NCBI RefSeq assembly: GCF_003967535.1
Contig: NZ_BIFR01000001.1
Location: 2,665,001-2,729,000, forward strand
Length of the DNA stretch: 64,000 nt
Reading direction: 5' to 3'
Origin: Tengunoibacter tsumagoiensis
Lineage (GTDB): Bacteria; Chloroflexota; Ktedonobacteria; Ktedonobacterales; Ktedonobacteraceae
Positions 1-9,561 of this stretch are shown here, piece after piece; position 1 is the stretch's first letter, and the number at the start of each line of letters is the position of its first letter. A model generated the notes under the pieces. It saw nothing but the letters and a program-made list of their open reading frames with translations. It was not told where the DNA came from and searched no databases. Made by a program: the position numbers and the translations under genes.

Positions 1-1480
1 ATACCTTATAGAAAACAGGATCGATAGGAACGTTGGGATGCACTTCTTCGAACTGACCAATATTTTTGAGTTTGAGGGGGCTCATATGGCCGCCGCTCAA
101 GGCCAGTTCACCAAACTGCCCGGTAAAACCGCCGGTTGCGCGTAGCTCTGCCCGATCCATTGGCTCAACTAAGAAGGTCCGTTGCTGATCAATGCCCAGT
201 ATCCAGCTGAGTTCGTCGCTCATGCCGCGTATCTGGCCCAGAGCATTATCCAGGACTGGTAAGATAGGTAGGATCGACTGAAGCTGTTTCTGTTGATCGC
301 TACTGAGTGGGAGGCCGCTCAAAGAGACCCCTTGTGACTGTATATTCATATCATGGACGAGAGGAGCAATCGCATCCAGATCGCTCATAATCTCCTTAAA
401 GCCAGCCTGAGTCAGGTATGGTTTAGGTGCGAGCTCATCGCCCCCCAGGGGATTTTTAAGCGCAGGTTGCAGGGTTGGGCCCTGATTAATGGCTGTCTTG
501 ATAAAGATCTGGCCTGCTTCAGTTGCATCAACTCCAATGTGTCCAAGGGCGCGAGCTGCTTTAATCTGGCTGGGCAGGAAGAGCCCCACCAGACCAATAC
601 CTGCATCCTGGTCCAGGTCATCGCGTACACTCACAAAATCGTCGTGTGCTGCATTGATCTCGGATTGTGCCTGCTTTAAGCGAGTAGGATCAAAGTATTT
701 GCTGGCATCATCTTTTTCGCCACCACTAAAGGCATTCTGTGCAGCCTTGAGATGGGCGATCCCGCTGCGCACATGATTATAGAGCAGGAGGCCGCTGATA
801 CCTTCAATAATAATTGAAAAAGATGGCAGAAGGATGGCAATGAGTAGTACAATTAAAAGCGCTTTGCGACGGGTTGAAAGCTGGCTATACCGTTGGCGCA
901 TGCCAGCCAGTCCCTTTTTCTTCTGGATAGGAGCAGGCATGGAGGGCGAGAGTGGCCGCGCACCATTGCCATTGGTTGGCGGGAATGGTGGCTGAGGCAC
1001 CATTTGTTGGCCGTTAGGAGGCCATTGTGTTTGGGAAGATTGTGGGTAGCTCTGTGCTCCTTGAGGAGGCTGAGGATAGCCCTGTTGTCCAGCAGGAGGC
1101 CATTGTCCACCAGGTGATGGCTGATAATTGGGTTGTTGCTGCTGTTGAGAGAAACCAGGTCCAGGTTGCTGTCCCCATTGAGAACTGGAAGGTCCTTGAG
1201 GAGGTTGCTGTCCCCATTGAGAGCTGGAAGGCCCTTGAGGAGGAGGAGGTTGCTGTCCCCATTGAGAGCTGGAAGGTCCCTGAGGCAGACCAGATAAGCT
1301 TGCCTGGGGATTTATCTGTCCATTAAGCGGCTGAGATGGTCGTATGAAAGATATATTTGCAGTCTCTGACTGAGCAATTGCGTCCCGTTGCGTTCCCTGC
1401 TGAGAGATAGGATTATTCTGTTGTGGCTGGTTTGTCGGGATAGGCCGTTTAAAAAATCTATTATTAGGCGGCTCCACCAT
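1..1480 (-). CDS. DUF4012 domain membrane protein, C-terminus cut by window edge
   Basis: Read leftward from an ATG at 1480, with GGAGGGCTTTA directly upstream as ribosome binding site; 493 codons are open to the window edge. Residues 1-185 are Pro/Gln/Ser-rich and include three copies of a QGPSSSQWGQQPP-like unit (about 67-107). One membrane helix follows at about 207-234, then an alpha-helical and mixed extracytoplasmic part. Near the truncated end the sequence RTFLVEPMDRAELRATGGF followed by GQFGE is the characteristic core of the DUF4012 family, which is known from Gram-positive and Chloroflexota surface proteins and has no settled function. The topology therefore looks like a disordered cytoplasmic tail, one anchor and an exported DUF4012 domain. 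Family assignment is from motif recognition; the end of the protein is not visible. Confidence 0.8.
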   Translation of the reverse strand, partial: MVEPPNNRFFKRPIPTNQPQQNNPISQQGTQRDAIAQSETANISFIRPSQPLNGQINPQASLSGLPQGPSSSQWGQQPPPPQGPSSSQWGQQPPQGPSSSQWGQQPGPGFSQQQQQPNYQPSPGGQWPPAGQQGYPQPPQGAQSYPQSSQTQWPPNGQQMVPQPPFPPTNGNGARPLSPSMPAPIQKKKGLAGMRQRYSQLSTRRKALLIVLLIAILLPSFSIIIEGISGLLLYNHVRSGIAHLKAAQNAFSGGEKDDASKYFDPTRLKQAQSEINAAHDDFVSVRDDLDQDAGIGLVGLFLPSQIKAARALGHIGVDATEAGQIFIKTAINQGPTLQPALKNPLGGDELAPKPYLTQAGFKEIMSDLDAIAPLVHDMNIQSQGVSLSGLPLSSDQQKQLQSILPILPVLDNALGQIRGMSDELSWILGIDQQRTFLVEPMDRAELRATGGFTGQFGELALSGGHMSPLKLKNIGQFEEVHPNVPIDPVFYKV

Positions 1481-1828
1481 TAAAGCCCTCCAAGAAAATG
1501 TAAAATTTCTTCATAAGTCGAAGAGTATCTATTTTTTCACGCATGTTATTCGACTCCATTCATTGTATCGTATCATTATAGCTAATCATCTCATCCATAG
1601 TATTTATGGGTAGAACAAGCTATGTATTTCTATCATACTGAACAATAAAAGGGCTACGCCTGTATAGCGTAACACTGCTTCATCTCTTATTCAAGCTGAA
1701 AAACAGAAAATGCCTTCTTATTCGCGCGTCTCTGTTAAAGCCTGCTCACTAACGGGTGGATGCTGCCTGGTGAGCCCACTTCGCACCAGACGCTGAAGGA
1801 GAGTACTAAAATGCTGGTTAAGGCACCA
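1481..1828. other. Intergenic, no gene seen
   Basis: About 350 bases between two leftward genes. It should hold the promoter of the DUF4012 gene; a TATAAT on the minus strand at 1574-1579 is a possible -10, but no good -35 is present. No convincing terminator for the upstream phosphoesterase gene is visible. Confidence 0.4.
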
Positions 1829-2713
1829 TTACCTTTTCCAGATATCCGTAATAGGTGAAGTTTCTGCGCTCTTGTTGATAGGAGGGAGGTTGTACATCTC
1901 CTCGAGCGTACGGAGGACAGTATAATGATTAATAGGCTCATCATAGACCCCTGCTTTAACCATAGGCCCGACAAAGAACGTGGGAATCTGGTTCTGTGCC
2001 GACCCATCATCCTCATCCCAGGTGACAATGAGCAGGCTATTCTGCTTGTGAGCCCATTGAACATACCCATCTAGATTGGCTTGAAGCCAGCTATCACCCT
2101 GTTTGATGCTCCCTGAATGCATATCATTCTGTTGATTGGGGATCACAAAGGCCACTGTCGGCAATTGTGTATAATTTGTATAATTTGTATAATTGGTTGG
2201 AAATTCCATAAAGGTCTGGTTAGAGGTACTGGAAAGATTCTGAAAATTAACCCAGGGATTGTGCTTACGAGCGTAGAGCGGGTGATCCGAGTTTGGATGG
2301 AGACAGCCAGTAAATCCGATGCCAGGCATACTTTCTGAATAGCCTGTGAAGCTATCATGAGCATCAAGCAGAGACGAGCCTAGATTAAGTCCATAGTAAC
2401 TTCTCGGGCAGGCATCGCTCGTGAGATGATGTGTTGAACCTGAAAAAAGAGCCAGATAGTTTGGTTCACTGGGATGGGTGATTGCAGAAGAATGGCTAAA
2501 TAAAGCTCCTTGTTTTGCCAGGGCATTGATATAAGGAGCGCTGGAAGAGCCGATAATCTGCTGAAAGCTATGATTCTCCTCGACCACAATGACGACATGT
2601 TGTGGCCTCGGTAGATGGGCCGCCTGTGCCGTGGGATAGTGGAGTGGAATTGAGCTACCTATGAACACAATACTAAGAAAGAAGAATAGCCTGGTTGCTA
2701 CATTGCGTTTCAT
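1829..2713 (-). CDS. Secreted phosphoesterase family protein (AcpA/phospholipase C-like)
   Basis: The 294-residue product starts at an ATG preceded by AAGGAGGAAGCGCG. An N-terminal signal peptide is clear: basic start, hydrophobic stretch about 9-24, then an AQAA-type cleavage region near 30. The mature protein begins with HVVIVVEENHSF, the metal-binding N-terminal signature of the phosphoesterase family (PF04185) that includes acid phosphatases and phospholipases C. Other family features are THPSEPNYLALFSG and a C-terminal VTWDEDDG metal-binding segment. It probably removes phosphate from organic phosphoesters outside the cell. The protein is short compared with true phospholipases C, closer to the acid phosphatase-like branch. 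An NYTNYTNYT tripeptide repeat sits in the middle. Substrate is not predictable. Confidence 0.82.
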   Translation of the reverse strand: MKRNVATRLFFFLSIVFIGSSIPLHYPTAQAAHLPRPQHVVIVVEENHSFQQIIGSSSAPYINALAKQGALFSHSSAITHPSEPNYLALFSGSTHHLTSDACPRSYYGLNLGSSLLDAHDSFTGYSESMPGIGFTGCLHPNSDHPLYARKHNPWVNFQNLSSTSNQTFMEFPTNYTNYTNYTQLPTVAFVIPNQQNDMHSGSIKQGDSWLQANLDGYVQWAHKQNSLLIVTWDEDDGSAQNQIPTFFVGPMVKAGVYDEPINHYTVLRTLEEMYNLPPINKSAETSPITDIWKR

Positions 2714-3058
2714 CGCGCTTCCTCCTTCGGAATGCTCATCTTCTGCATAAGTATTGTTCTATTTATAGATGTGTTATAGCATAGAGCCCTCTCAGTATAT
2801 ACTGTGATGAAAAGAAATGAAAGCAGAGTATTGTTTGAAGATCTGTAGTCTCATCTGTACAAACTCAAATTGCACATCATCAATTGTTGTGCTTGCTGTT
2901 CTGCATTTTGTACGTGGAAGCGCAGAAGCTGCTGGATGGGGGAGGGGCCAGTTGCCAATTGTTAGGATGGACAGTCTTGTACCATAGCTGGATCTTATAG
3001 AGGGAGGGGAGGACCGCCAATGTACAAGAGACAATGGCGGTCCTCTGATGGCAAAAAG
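2714..3058. other. Intergenic between GH30 and phosphoesterase genes
   Basis: Holds the hairpin at 3010-3044 downstream of the GH30 gene and presumably the promoter of the phosphoesterase gene (a CTATAA run on the minus strand around 2773-2780). No gene is seen. Confidence 0.4.
3010..3044 (-). terminator. Hairpin downstream of GH30 gene
   Basis: AGGACCGCCA (3010-3019) pairs perfectly with TGGCGGTCCT (3035-3044) about 15 bases past the stop codon of the leftward GH30 gene. It lacks a clear T-tract, so termination efficiency is uncertain. Confidence 0.5.
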
Positions 3059-6000
3059 TTAATTCGTTGGTGTTACAGAGGCGTATGTTGTTCCAATACG
3101 AATCTCATCAAATGAGCTCTGATTGGAGTCATTACCGCCATAGTAGGCCAGGCTTTGGAAGCTCAGAGTTGAGCTGGAGGTAGCCTGAGCACTGGCTGAA
3201 CTGGGAGCGTTACCACCCAGCGAGCCGGGATTGACAAAGAGGCTGACAGTATTGGTTGAGCCAAAGTCAATGCGCATAACCAGTAAGACTGTCTGTCCAA
3301 CCTGCACCTGAGTCGAGCTCTGGTAGACAGTATTGCCCAGTTTAATGCTCCAGTAGCGTGAACCGCCAGTGTTTGATGCTGAACCAAAGTAGCCAAGCCC
3401 GACCGATGCACTGGAGCAACCAGTGCACCAATTAATGCCACTATTATGGAACGTCAGTGAATTTTCCTGATCAGTATTCGCATCCTTGCGTAAGAGAGTG
3501 CTCACCCAGAGAGTCGTCCCACTTTGCCCAATCTGCCCATTGCTCAGATAGGAGCTAAATGGTCCAGACGCACTGACATCCAGGCCGCGTCCCACAGTCT
3601 GGTACCCCAGACCACCACTGGCATAATTTCCAGATGTGTGAAGGTTGGCATACGAGAGAGCTGACCCGGAGCTGACCGTATAGCCAGGAACAGAGGTATC
3701 AGAGTTCTGTTCATTCCAGGCATTGGACCAGCCAGTCCCAGTATTCTGTGCATGCATGGCGCCAGTTGTGCCTGTAAAAGAATCTGAGGCCAGCAGACTA
3801 CCAGTGGGAATTGGCGTCGGAGTCGGAGTGGGTGTAGGATTGGGAGTTGGCGTGGGCGTGGGCGTCGGCGTCGGATTTGAGTCTGTGCCTAATTTAAGCA
3901 CCCCAAAGCGGCTGGGATCGTGCCAGTCATCATCCGTTATGGCATTCCAGAAGACCTTGCCAGCAGTCGTACCAGGAGTGCTTTGTTGTGCCACATCGAT
4001 ATCAAAGCCAATATTGGCTCCAGTCGCAGGCGTGACCCCCAGCGTTGACCAGGGAATCTTGACCTCAACCTGATAACCACTACTGCCATTGGCAACTTGA
4101 GCAGACTGGATACCAGAGATATCGTGTCCAGCCGTCGTATTACCGTTGGCCCCGCCCTGATACTGGCTAACCGTAGTCGAGCCCCAGGTCAAGATGTATT
4201 GCCAGTCCCCTTCAATATAGGCATTGGGAACTTTCGAATTATTTCCATCCAGATAGAGCTCAACATTATCCGTCCCATTGGCATAGGTTGGATCGTTCAC
4301 CTTGACCAGATAATAGAGATTTGTGTTATCCCAGGCACTCTGATAGCTAGCCGAAAGACCACTGGGGCTACCAGTTGTGTTGTTCAGATTATAACTGGGA
4401 GCCGTACTCCAGATGGCATCGCTGCTATTGCCATCGATTGTAGGAGGTGAATTGGTCGTAGCACTCTGTCCACCTGTGAAAGCTCCAACCGAAAGAGTGG
4501 CTGAAGTGCTTGTTGTTGAGCCCTGTCCATTGCTAATCTGAACGCTATACTGCGCTCCATTATCGGAGCCAGCGGCAGAGAACGTATAGATTGAGCCAGT
4601 TGCACCACTGATAGGACTGCCATTGCGCAGCCATTGATAGCTTAAAGGAGGCGTGCCAGTTGCGGCAACGCTCAGGCTGGTCGAATTCCCCTCGACAACG
4701 TTTGTGCTCTGCGGTTGAGTTAAGACAGTTGGAGCTTGTAAGCTGTCCTGACTTCCACTTATTCCCGTAATAGTCACAATGCTATTGGGTGGCAACGTCA
4801 ATTGATCGGTATTATTGATTGTTCCAACGGAGATAGCATTTTCAGTTGAGGAAGAGCGATAGACTGAGAACTGAGCCGGAATATTGCTTCCAGTAAAGTT
4901 CAAGTTGACCGTTTTAGCCGTCGTCGTGTTTTGATTAATGAACACAGCCGAGAGCGTCTTGCTCTGGACATTATTGAAAGCATTGACGAGGACATCAGGA
5001 TCAGTTGATGAGCTATCGATCATCACTGCCCCCGGTCGGACATAGCGATAATACATCTTTGAGGCATAGTAGAGGGATGTAGGCACTCCATTATTCATCA
5101 AACTAAAGTTTGTGACGCCCCCCTCACTTAGAGACCACCAGACCCATGCATTGACCTGTCCATACTTCAATGCTGTATAGATTGAGCCAGCCAGATTCAT
5201 CGCGCCAGGCCAATCATTGCTATAGCCCGACGTCTCAGTCTGCCAGAGCGGTGTATTGTATGTTGCTGCCAGCGTATGAGCATTGCTCCAGAAAGACTGG
5301 CTGCCCGCTCCGGTAACCCCATCTGGTCCATAGCCATGGATGGCAATAATGCTGACATACTGACGAGCAATGGGATCATTCTCGGCCCATTGGACAAAGC
5401 CAGAGATGCGGTTGAAGTCAGTCACATCCTCAGGCATAAAGATCTTCGTGGTAATGCCATTCTGTTGAAAGGCCTGACCGACGACCTTGATCACATTTTT
5501 CAAGACCTCTGGACTGTAGACTGCCGAACTATAGGGCTCTCCAAAGGCAGGCTCATTCTGAATGCTCAGTGCATAGACATCGATGCCTGTCTGCTGTTTA
5601 ATTGTCTGAATATACTTGACCAGATAAGCGGCATAGTCGGCCTTCCGATCATTTGGAACAGAGGCCGAAGGGATCTCGCTTACGATTAAGCGGTTCCAGT
5701 TTGCATCTCCGCCGAAAACGCAGTTGACGTATTTCATCCATAAGGGCGGACTCCAGACCGAAGCAATCAGCTTTAAGGGTTGGCCAGCGGCATCGGCTTT
5801 GGACTTAAGATCCTGAAGATAGCCAAAGTGATCGCTGAGGGGAACACTTTGACCTTCACAAGAATTGCTAGCCACTTTTGTCGCATCAAAGACGCCAGGA
5901 GTCGCCTCAAATTGAGGAGGAACTTCATCACGTAGAATAGTAATACCCAGGTCATTCACCAGATTCTGATCAAAAGAATCATCATAGAATGGTCCGCCAC

Positions 6001-6256
6001 TAAACCAGGGGAGCTTGGCACCAAAGCCACCAAAGCCGTCCATCTGTTGATATTGAATATTTTTATTGATCGTCACTGTTGGACCATCGGCTCGGGCACT
6101 TGAACTGCTTATAGCCAGTGTACTAAAAACTGCACCCATGAGAACAAGTGCAGTGATTGCACCACGTAAATAAGATGGTGCATGTGGCATGGCTCCACGA
6201 CCAGCTAGAGACGAGCTTTTTCTCATCTGGTGCAGGCCAAAACGCGTCCATTTCAT
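3059..6256 (-). CDS. Secreted GH30 glycoside hydrolase (xylanase-like) with Ig-like, CBM9-like and C-terminal domains
   Basis: This 1065-residue secreted enzyme starts at ATG 6256 behind AAAGGAG. An extended signal peptide covers about 1-56. The catalytic GH30 (beta/alpha)8 domain with its side beta-structure spans about 60-500: it opens with QMDGFGGFG, has the acid/base Glu235 in SIQNEP and the nucleophile Glu341 in WQTETSGY. An Ig-like domain (about 508-592, PPLSYQWLRNG), a CBM9-like sugar-binding domain (about 597-790, PPTIDGNSSDAIW) and a Pro-Thr linker (about 794-818) follow. The final ~245 residues match the C-terminus of the next gene and are of unknown function. GH30 members cleave glucuronoxylan or beta-1,6-glucan; xylan is favoured here by the GH43, GH52 and xylulokinase genes in the window. 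It acts outside the cell. Confidence 0.88.
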   Translation of the reverse strand: MKWTRFGLHQMRKSSSLAGRGAMPHAPSYLRGAITALVLMGAVFSTLAISSSSARADGPTVTINKNIQYQQMDGFGGFGAKLPWFSGGPFYDDSFDQNLVNDLGITILRDEVPPQFEATPGVFDATKVASNSCEGQSVPLSDHFGYLQDLKSKADAAGQPLKLIASVWSPPLWMKYVNCVFGGDANWNRLIVSEIPSASVPNDRKADYAAYLVKYIQTIKQQTGIDVYALSIQNEPAFGEPYSSAVYSPEVLKNVIKVVGQAFQQNGITTKIFMPEDVTDFNRISGFVQWAENDPIARQYVSIIAIHGYGPDGVTGAGSQSFWSNAHTLAATYNTPLWQTETSGYSNDWPGAMNLAGSIYTALKYGQVNAWVWWSLSEGGVTNFSLMNNGVPTSLYYASKMYYRYVRPGAVMIDSSSTDPDVLVNAFNNVQSKTLSAVFINQNTTTAKTVNLNFTGSNIPAQFSVYRSSSTENAISVGTINNTDQLTLPPNSIVTITGISGSQDSLQAPTVLTQPQSTNVVEGNSTSLSVAATGTPPLSYQWLRNGSPISGATGSIYTFSAAGSDNGAQYSVQISNGQGSTTSTSATLSVGAFTGGQSATTNSPPTIDGNSSDAIWSTAPSYNLNNTTGSPSGLSASYQSAWDNTNLYYLVKVNDPTYANGTDNVELYLDGNNSKVPNAYIEGDWQYILTWGSTTVSQYQGGANGNTTAGHDISGIQSAQVANGSSGYQVEVKIPWSTLGVTPATGANIGFDIDVAQQSTPGTTAGKVFWNAITDDDWHDPSRFGVLKLGTDSNPTPTPTPTPTPNPTPTPTPTPIPTGSLLASDSFTGTTGAMHAQNTGTGWSNAWNEQNSDTSVPGYTVSSGSALSYANLHTSGNYASGGLGYQTVGRGLDVSASGPFSSYLSNGQIGQSGTTLWVSTLLRKDANTDQENSLTFHNSGINWCTGCSSASVGLGYFGSASNTGGSRYWSIKLGNTVYQSSTQVQVGQTVLLVMRIDFGSTNTVSLFVNPGSLGGNAPSSASAQATSSSTLSFQSLAYYGGNDSNQSSFDEIRIGTTYASVTPTN

Positions 6257-6344
6257 ACGTACCTACTCCTTTGCCTGAAAAAGAAATTGGGAACAAAACT
6301 GACGTAGTGTGCATCTAACGAGCATTAAAAATAGATAGATTACA

Positions 6345-6387
6345 TTGTAAAAGAGAGAACATAAGCTTCCTGCCTATGTTCTCTCTT
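6345..6387 (-). terminator. Terminator of the large secreted GH-like gene
   Basis: Read leftward, AAGAGAGAACATA pairs over 13 bases with TATGTTCTCTCTT (arms 6375-6387 and 6351-6363), and a short TTTT run follows. It lies 13 bases past the stop at 6400 and separates this gene from the GH30 gene. Confidence 0.7.
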
Positions 6388-6399
6388 CTTAACTGAGTG

Positions 6400-9300
6400 T
6401 TAGTTCGAAGGCGTCACGGCTGCATAGCTGGTGCCAATACGGATCTCATCTAATGAGCTCTGATTGGAGCCATCGCCGCCGTAGTAGGCCAGACTCTGGA
6501 ATGTCACAGCCAGATTCGACGTAGCTTGAGCATTGGCGCTGCTGGGAGCGCTATTGCCCAATGAACTGGGATTGACATACAGGCTTGCGCTGGTGTTAGG
6601 ACTAAAATCAATGCGCATGACCAGTAGAGCTGTCTGTCCAACTTGAACCTGAACATTACTCTTGAAGACAGTGCCACCCAGTTTCACTCCCCAGTAGCGC
6701 AGTCCACCGGAATTAGAGGCCGAGCCAAAGTAGCCAACACTGATAGATGAACTGGCACAGCCTGAGCACCAATTGGTGCTAGAGTTGTGGAAGGTGAGGG
6801 AGTTTTCCTGATCGTCATTGGCATCTTTTCGTAGTAGAGTACTTACCCATAATGTTGAGCCCAACTGACCGATCTGACCATTCGTCAGGTATGAGCTGAA
6901 TGGTCCAGTTGCGCTCACATTCAAGCTACGACCAGCAGACTCATAGCTTAAACCACCGGTTGCATAGTTCCCCGACGTTTGGAGCGTCGAGAAAGAGAGC
7001 GCCGAACCTGAGCTTACATTGTAGCCAGGAACCGTTGTTTTTCCATTCTGCTCAGCCCAGGCACCAGACCAGCCTGTGCCCGTATTCTGACCATGAAGTG
7101 CACCAGTGCTCCCACTGAATGGATCGGAGGCCAGCAGGGACCCGCCACCGCCGGTCCCGCCAGTACTCACACTCACATTCGTAAAGGTTGAACTATTGAG
7201 CAGACTGGAGTTATGAGCAGTCACTGCCAGACCAACGTAGGCATTGCTCCCCATCGTCACAGTATCCGAACCGATCTGCGTCCAGGTACTGCCATCGCTA
7301 GAGATCGAGCCCGTAAAGGTCGTGCCACTGCGCACCAGTTTGACCCAGTATGGAGCCGTTGTCGTTCCATTATTGGTGTTGCTACTGCTCCCACTGGTCG
7401 TTGTGCGCCGTTGGAAGGCAGCTCCATTGCTAGAAGTCAGAGCCATAAAGGCGTGCGTTGAGGAATCAGTAAGCGTCTCACGAATCATCACGCCGGCTTT
7501 GGCCCAGCCATCGGTATTCTGAACGCCAGTGACCTTTGCGATGATCGTGCCATCGCCATTGAGAGGCTGATAGACATACCGGAAACCATCGTTGCCGCCC
7601 CAGATATCGCTGCCCGAACCAACAACTGTGAAGGTTCCATTTGTATAAGAGGCCGAGCCTGTCTGACCAACTGAACCGATATCCTGCGTCTGCCAGGGTG
7701 AGGGCAGACCTGGATTGGGGGTTGGTGTAGGAGTTGGAGTCTGAGTTGGATTGGGAGTTGGCGTGGGCGTAGGTGTCACCGAAGTGCCTAGAATCTGATC
7801 AACACCTTTCCACTTGCCTGTTGTCTGATTATTCACATCGTCAGAGAGCCCCCACATGCCATAGGTACTAAAGCGGCCAACGTGGGCAAACTGCATATAG
7901 AGCTCACCACCAGAACCAAACCAGTTTGTCACTACATCGTGGACCTCAACCTGCTGCATGCGTGGATCGCGTGCCGCCGCAAATTGATTGGCCAGGGTTG
8001 TGTCCACAGGTGAAATCGGAGTTTTATTGCCTTCTTCATCCTGACCACCCTCATAGACCAGCGAATGGATGCCAAACTGATTGGCGATCGTACGACTTGT
8101 CACATAGCCAGCTTTATTCGCATCGCTCGCCGCAGTCTCTCCATTGATAATCGCATCAACTGAAGACTTATCAGCGCTGCCATAATAGCCTGTTTGTGAG
8201 ATACCATAGATCGAATTGCTGACTGTACCATAATTAGCATTCACGTAGGTGAGCATATCAGTATCATGATCAGTGAATGCGTTATTGATAACCGGGCGGA
8301 TGCGTGTACCATTGTCGCTGAAGGCCGTTTTGAACTGATTGCCAATCTCAAGTGTTCGTTTGGCAATACGGCGGAACCGCCAGCAATCATTGTTGTTATT
8401 ACAATTGTCGTAGTTGAGATTACTGCCCCCAGCTGCTACTTCATCCTGCGCAGCCTGATTATTCCACGGCCCCTGATGGAAGCCATAGTGCCACATCTCA
8501 TTGCTGTACTCGACATAGACATTGACATTGGAAGGGATACCCTGATTGCCTGTGAAAGAGTTGCCATTTTTCAGCAGATTGGCGACCTGATTGACATAGT
8601 CATCGGAGGCATTGACGGGGATATTGATCCAGATATCTTTGTGCGTAATCTGGGCAATCAAGACCACATATTCCCATGGTACGCCATGGACGCCGGGATG
8701 AGCGGCACCATAGAGTGGGCCAGCATTCGGCAGGCGGCGATCAGTGCTCCATTGCAAGCGATAGGGATAGAGCTCACTATAGGGATGACCATCTGTAGCG
8801 GGATCGGCGTAATCGTTGGTTCCCAGAGCACCCATGAAGCGGAAGGCGGTCCAATTATGATTGGTCAGGGTGCTCAACCACTCGTTAGTAAAGACCTGAT
8901 TGGGTGTTGAGGCATAGCCAGGGCGGATCATCTTGACATTGGTCACACCTGTGCCAGGAGCATCGGTTGGATTACGTTTCGTCTGAGTGAATTGCAGATC
9001 GACTACGATACCACCTGAGGGATTGGAAAGTGTCACATCAGCGGTGGTCGTATTAGTGGCTGAATTGTATTGCTGATTGCTCACTGTCGTCCCGGCATGC
9101 GAAGGATCGCCAGCATCAGCGCTTGTAAGTACAGCCTGACCCGTGAATGAGAGTTTGTACGTCCCGCTGATATCAGTTGAAGCCTTCTGAGGGTCAATAT
9201 TAACGGCTCCTGAAACCCAGGCATAGTTATAGCGATTGTCAATAATCTCTTCAAAATCGCTTGTGGGCCAGCCATTAGTATCCTGAGTCAGCGCCGTTGT

Positions 9301-9561
9301 CGTGTTATCGACCTGCTGGAAACGCGGCTCATTCTGAATCATATCCACCAGTGACTGTTCATTGAAATCAATATTCAGTCCCAGTGGTGGAGGGGTTGCC
9401 GCATGTACAGGAGAGGGCGCATGTTGAAGAAAAAAGGCCCCCGTTGCTCCAGCGGCTAGAGAGAAACACCAGGCAAGAACGATTGAGTATCTGACAATCT
9501 TCTGCCTCAACAAATGAGCAACCAGGGGCTGCTCAACGGAAGTGTTACGACTGTGTAACAT
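6400..9561 (-). CDS. Large secreted protein with putative clan GH-A-like catalytic core, DUF1349-like and C-terminal domains
   Basis: Start chosen at ATG 9561 because AGAAAGGAA lies 8 bases upstream; a TTG 39 bases earlier has no ribosome binding site. The 1053-residue product has a hydrophobic export segment (about 24-45). Residues 60-615 resemble a family of uncharacterised secreted proteins often labelled cellulose-binding. VEYSNEMWH (Glu355) and LVYEGGQD (Glu504) look like the acid/base and nucleophile strands of clan GH-A hydrolases; this is inferred, not demonstrated. A Pro-Thr linker precedes a DUF1349/laminin-G-like domain (about 635-815, GWAKAGVMIRE), and the last ~245 residues are homologous to the end of the adjacent GH30 protein. 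A polysaccharide target is likely; substrate is unknown. Confidence 0.78.
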   Translation of the reverse strand: MLHSRNTSVEQPLVAHLLRQKIVRYSIVLAWCFSLAAGATGAFFLQHAPSPVHAATPPPLGLNIDFNEQSLVDMIQNEPRFQQVDNTTTALTQDTNGWPTSDFEEIIDNRYNYAWVSGAVNIDPQKASTDISGTYKLSFTGQAVLTSADAGDPSHAGTTVSNQQYNSATNTTTADVTLSNPSGGIVVDLQFTQTKRNPTDAPGTGVTNVKMIRPGYASTPNQVFTNEWLSTLTNHNWTAFRFMGALGTNDYADPATDGHPYSELYPYRLQWSTDRRLPNAGPLYGAAHPGVHGVPWEYVVLIAQITHKDIWINIPVNASDDYVNQVANLLKNGNSFTGNQGIPSNVNVYVEYSNEMWHYGFHQGPWNNQAAQDEVAAGGSNLNYDNCNNNNDCWRFRRIAKRTLEIGNQFKTAFSDNGTRIRPVINNAFTDHDTDMLTYVNANYGTVSNSIYGISQTGYYGSADKSSVDAIINGETAASDANKAGYVTSRTIANQFGIHSLVYEGGQDEEGNKTPISPVDTTLANQFAAARDPRMQQVEVHDVVTNWFGSGGELYMQFAHVGRFSTYGMWGLSDDVNNQTTGKWKGVDQILGTSVTPTPTPTPNPTQTPTPTPTPNPGLPSPWQTQDIGSVGQTGSASYTNGTFTVVGSGSDIWGGNDGFRYVYQPLNGDGTIIAKVTGVQNTDGWAKAGVMIRETLTDSSTHAFMALTSSNGAAFQRRTTTSGSSSNTNNGTTTAPYWVKLVRSGTTFTGSISSDGSTWTQIGSDTVTMGSNAYVGLAVTAHNSSLLNSSTFTNVSVSTGGTGGGGSLLASDPFSGSTGALHGQNTGTGWSGAWAEQNGKTTVPGYNVSSGSALSFSTLQTSGNYATGGLSYESAGRSLNVSATGPFSSYLTNGQIGQLGSTLWVSTLLRKDANDDQENSLTFHNSSTNWCSGCASSSISVGYFGSASNSGGLRYWGVKLGGTVFKSNVQVQVGQTALLVMRIDFSPNTSASLYVNPSSLGNSAPSSANAQATSNLAVTFQSLAYYGGDGSNQSSLDEIRIGTSYAAVTPSN

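Noticed and set aside
3723..4073. Rightward frame with a run of GVGVGVG
   Set aside because: It is the antisense of the Pro-Thr linker of the GH30 protein.
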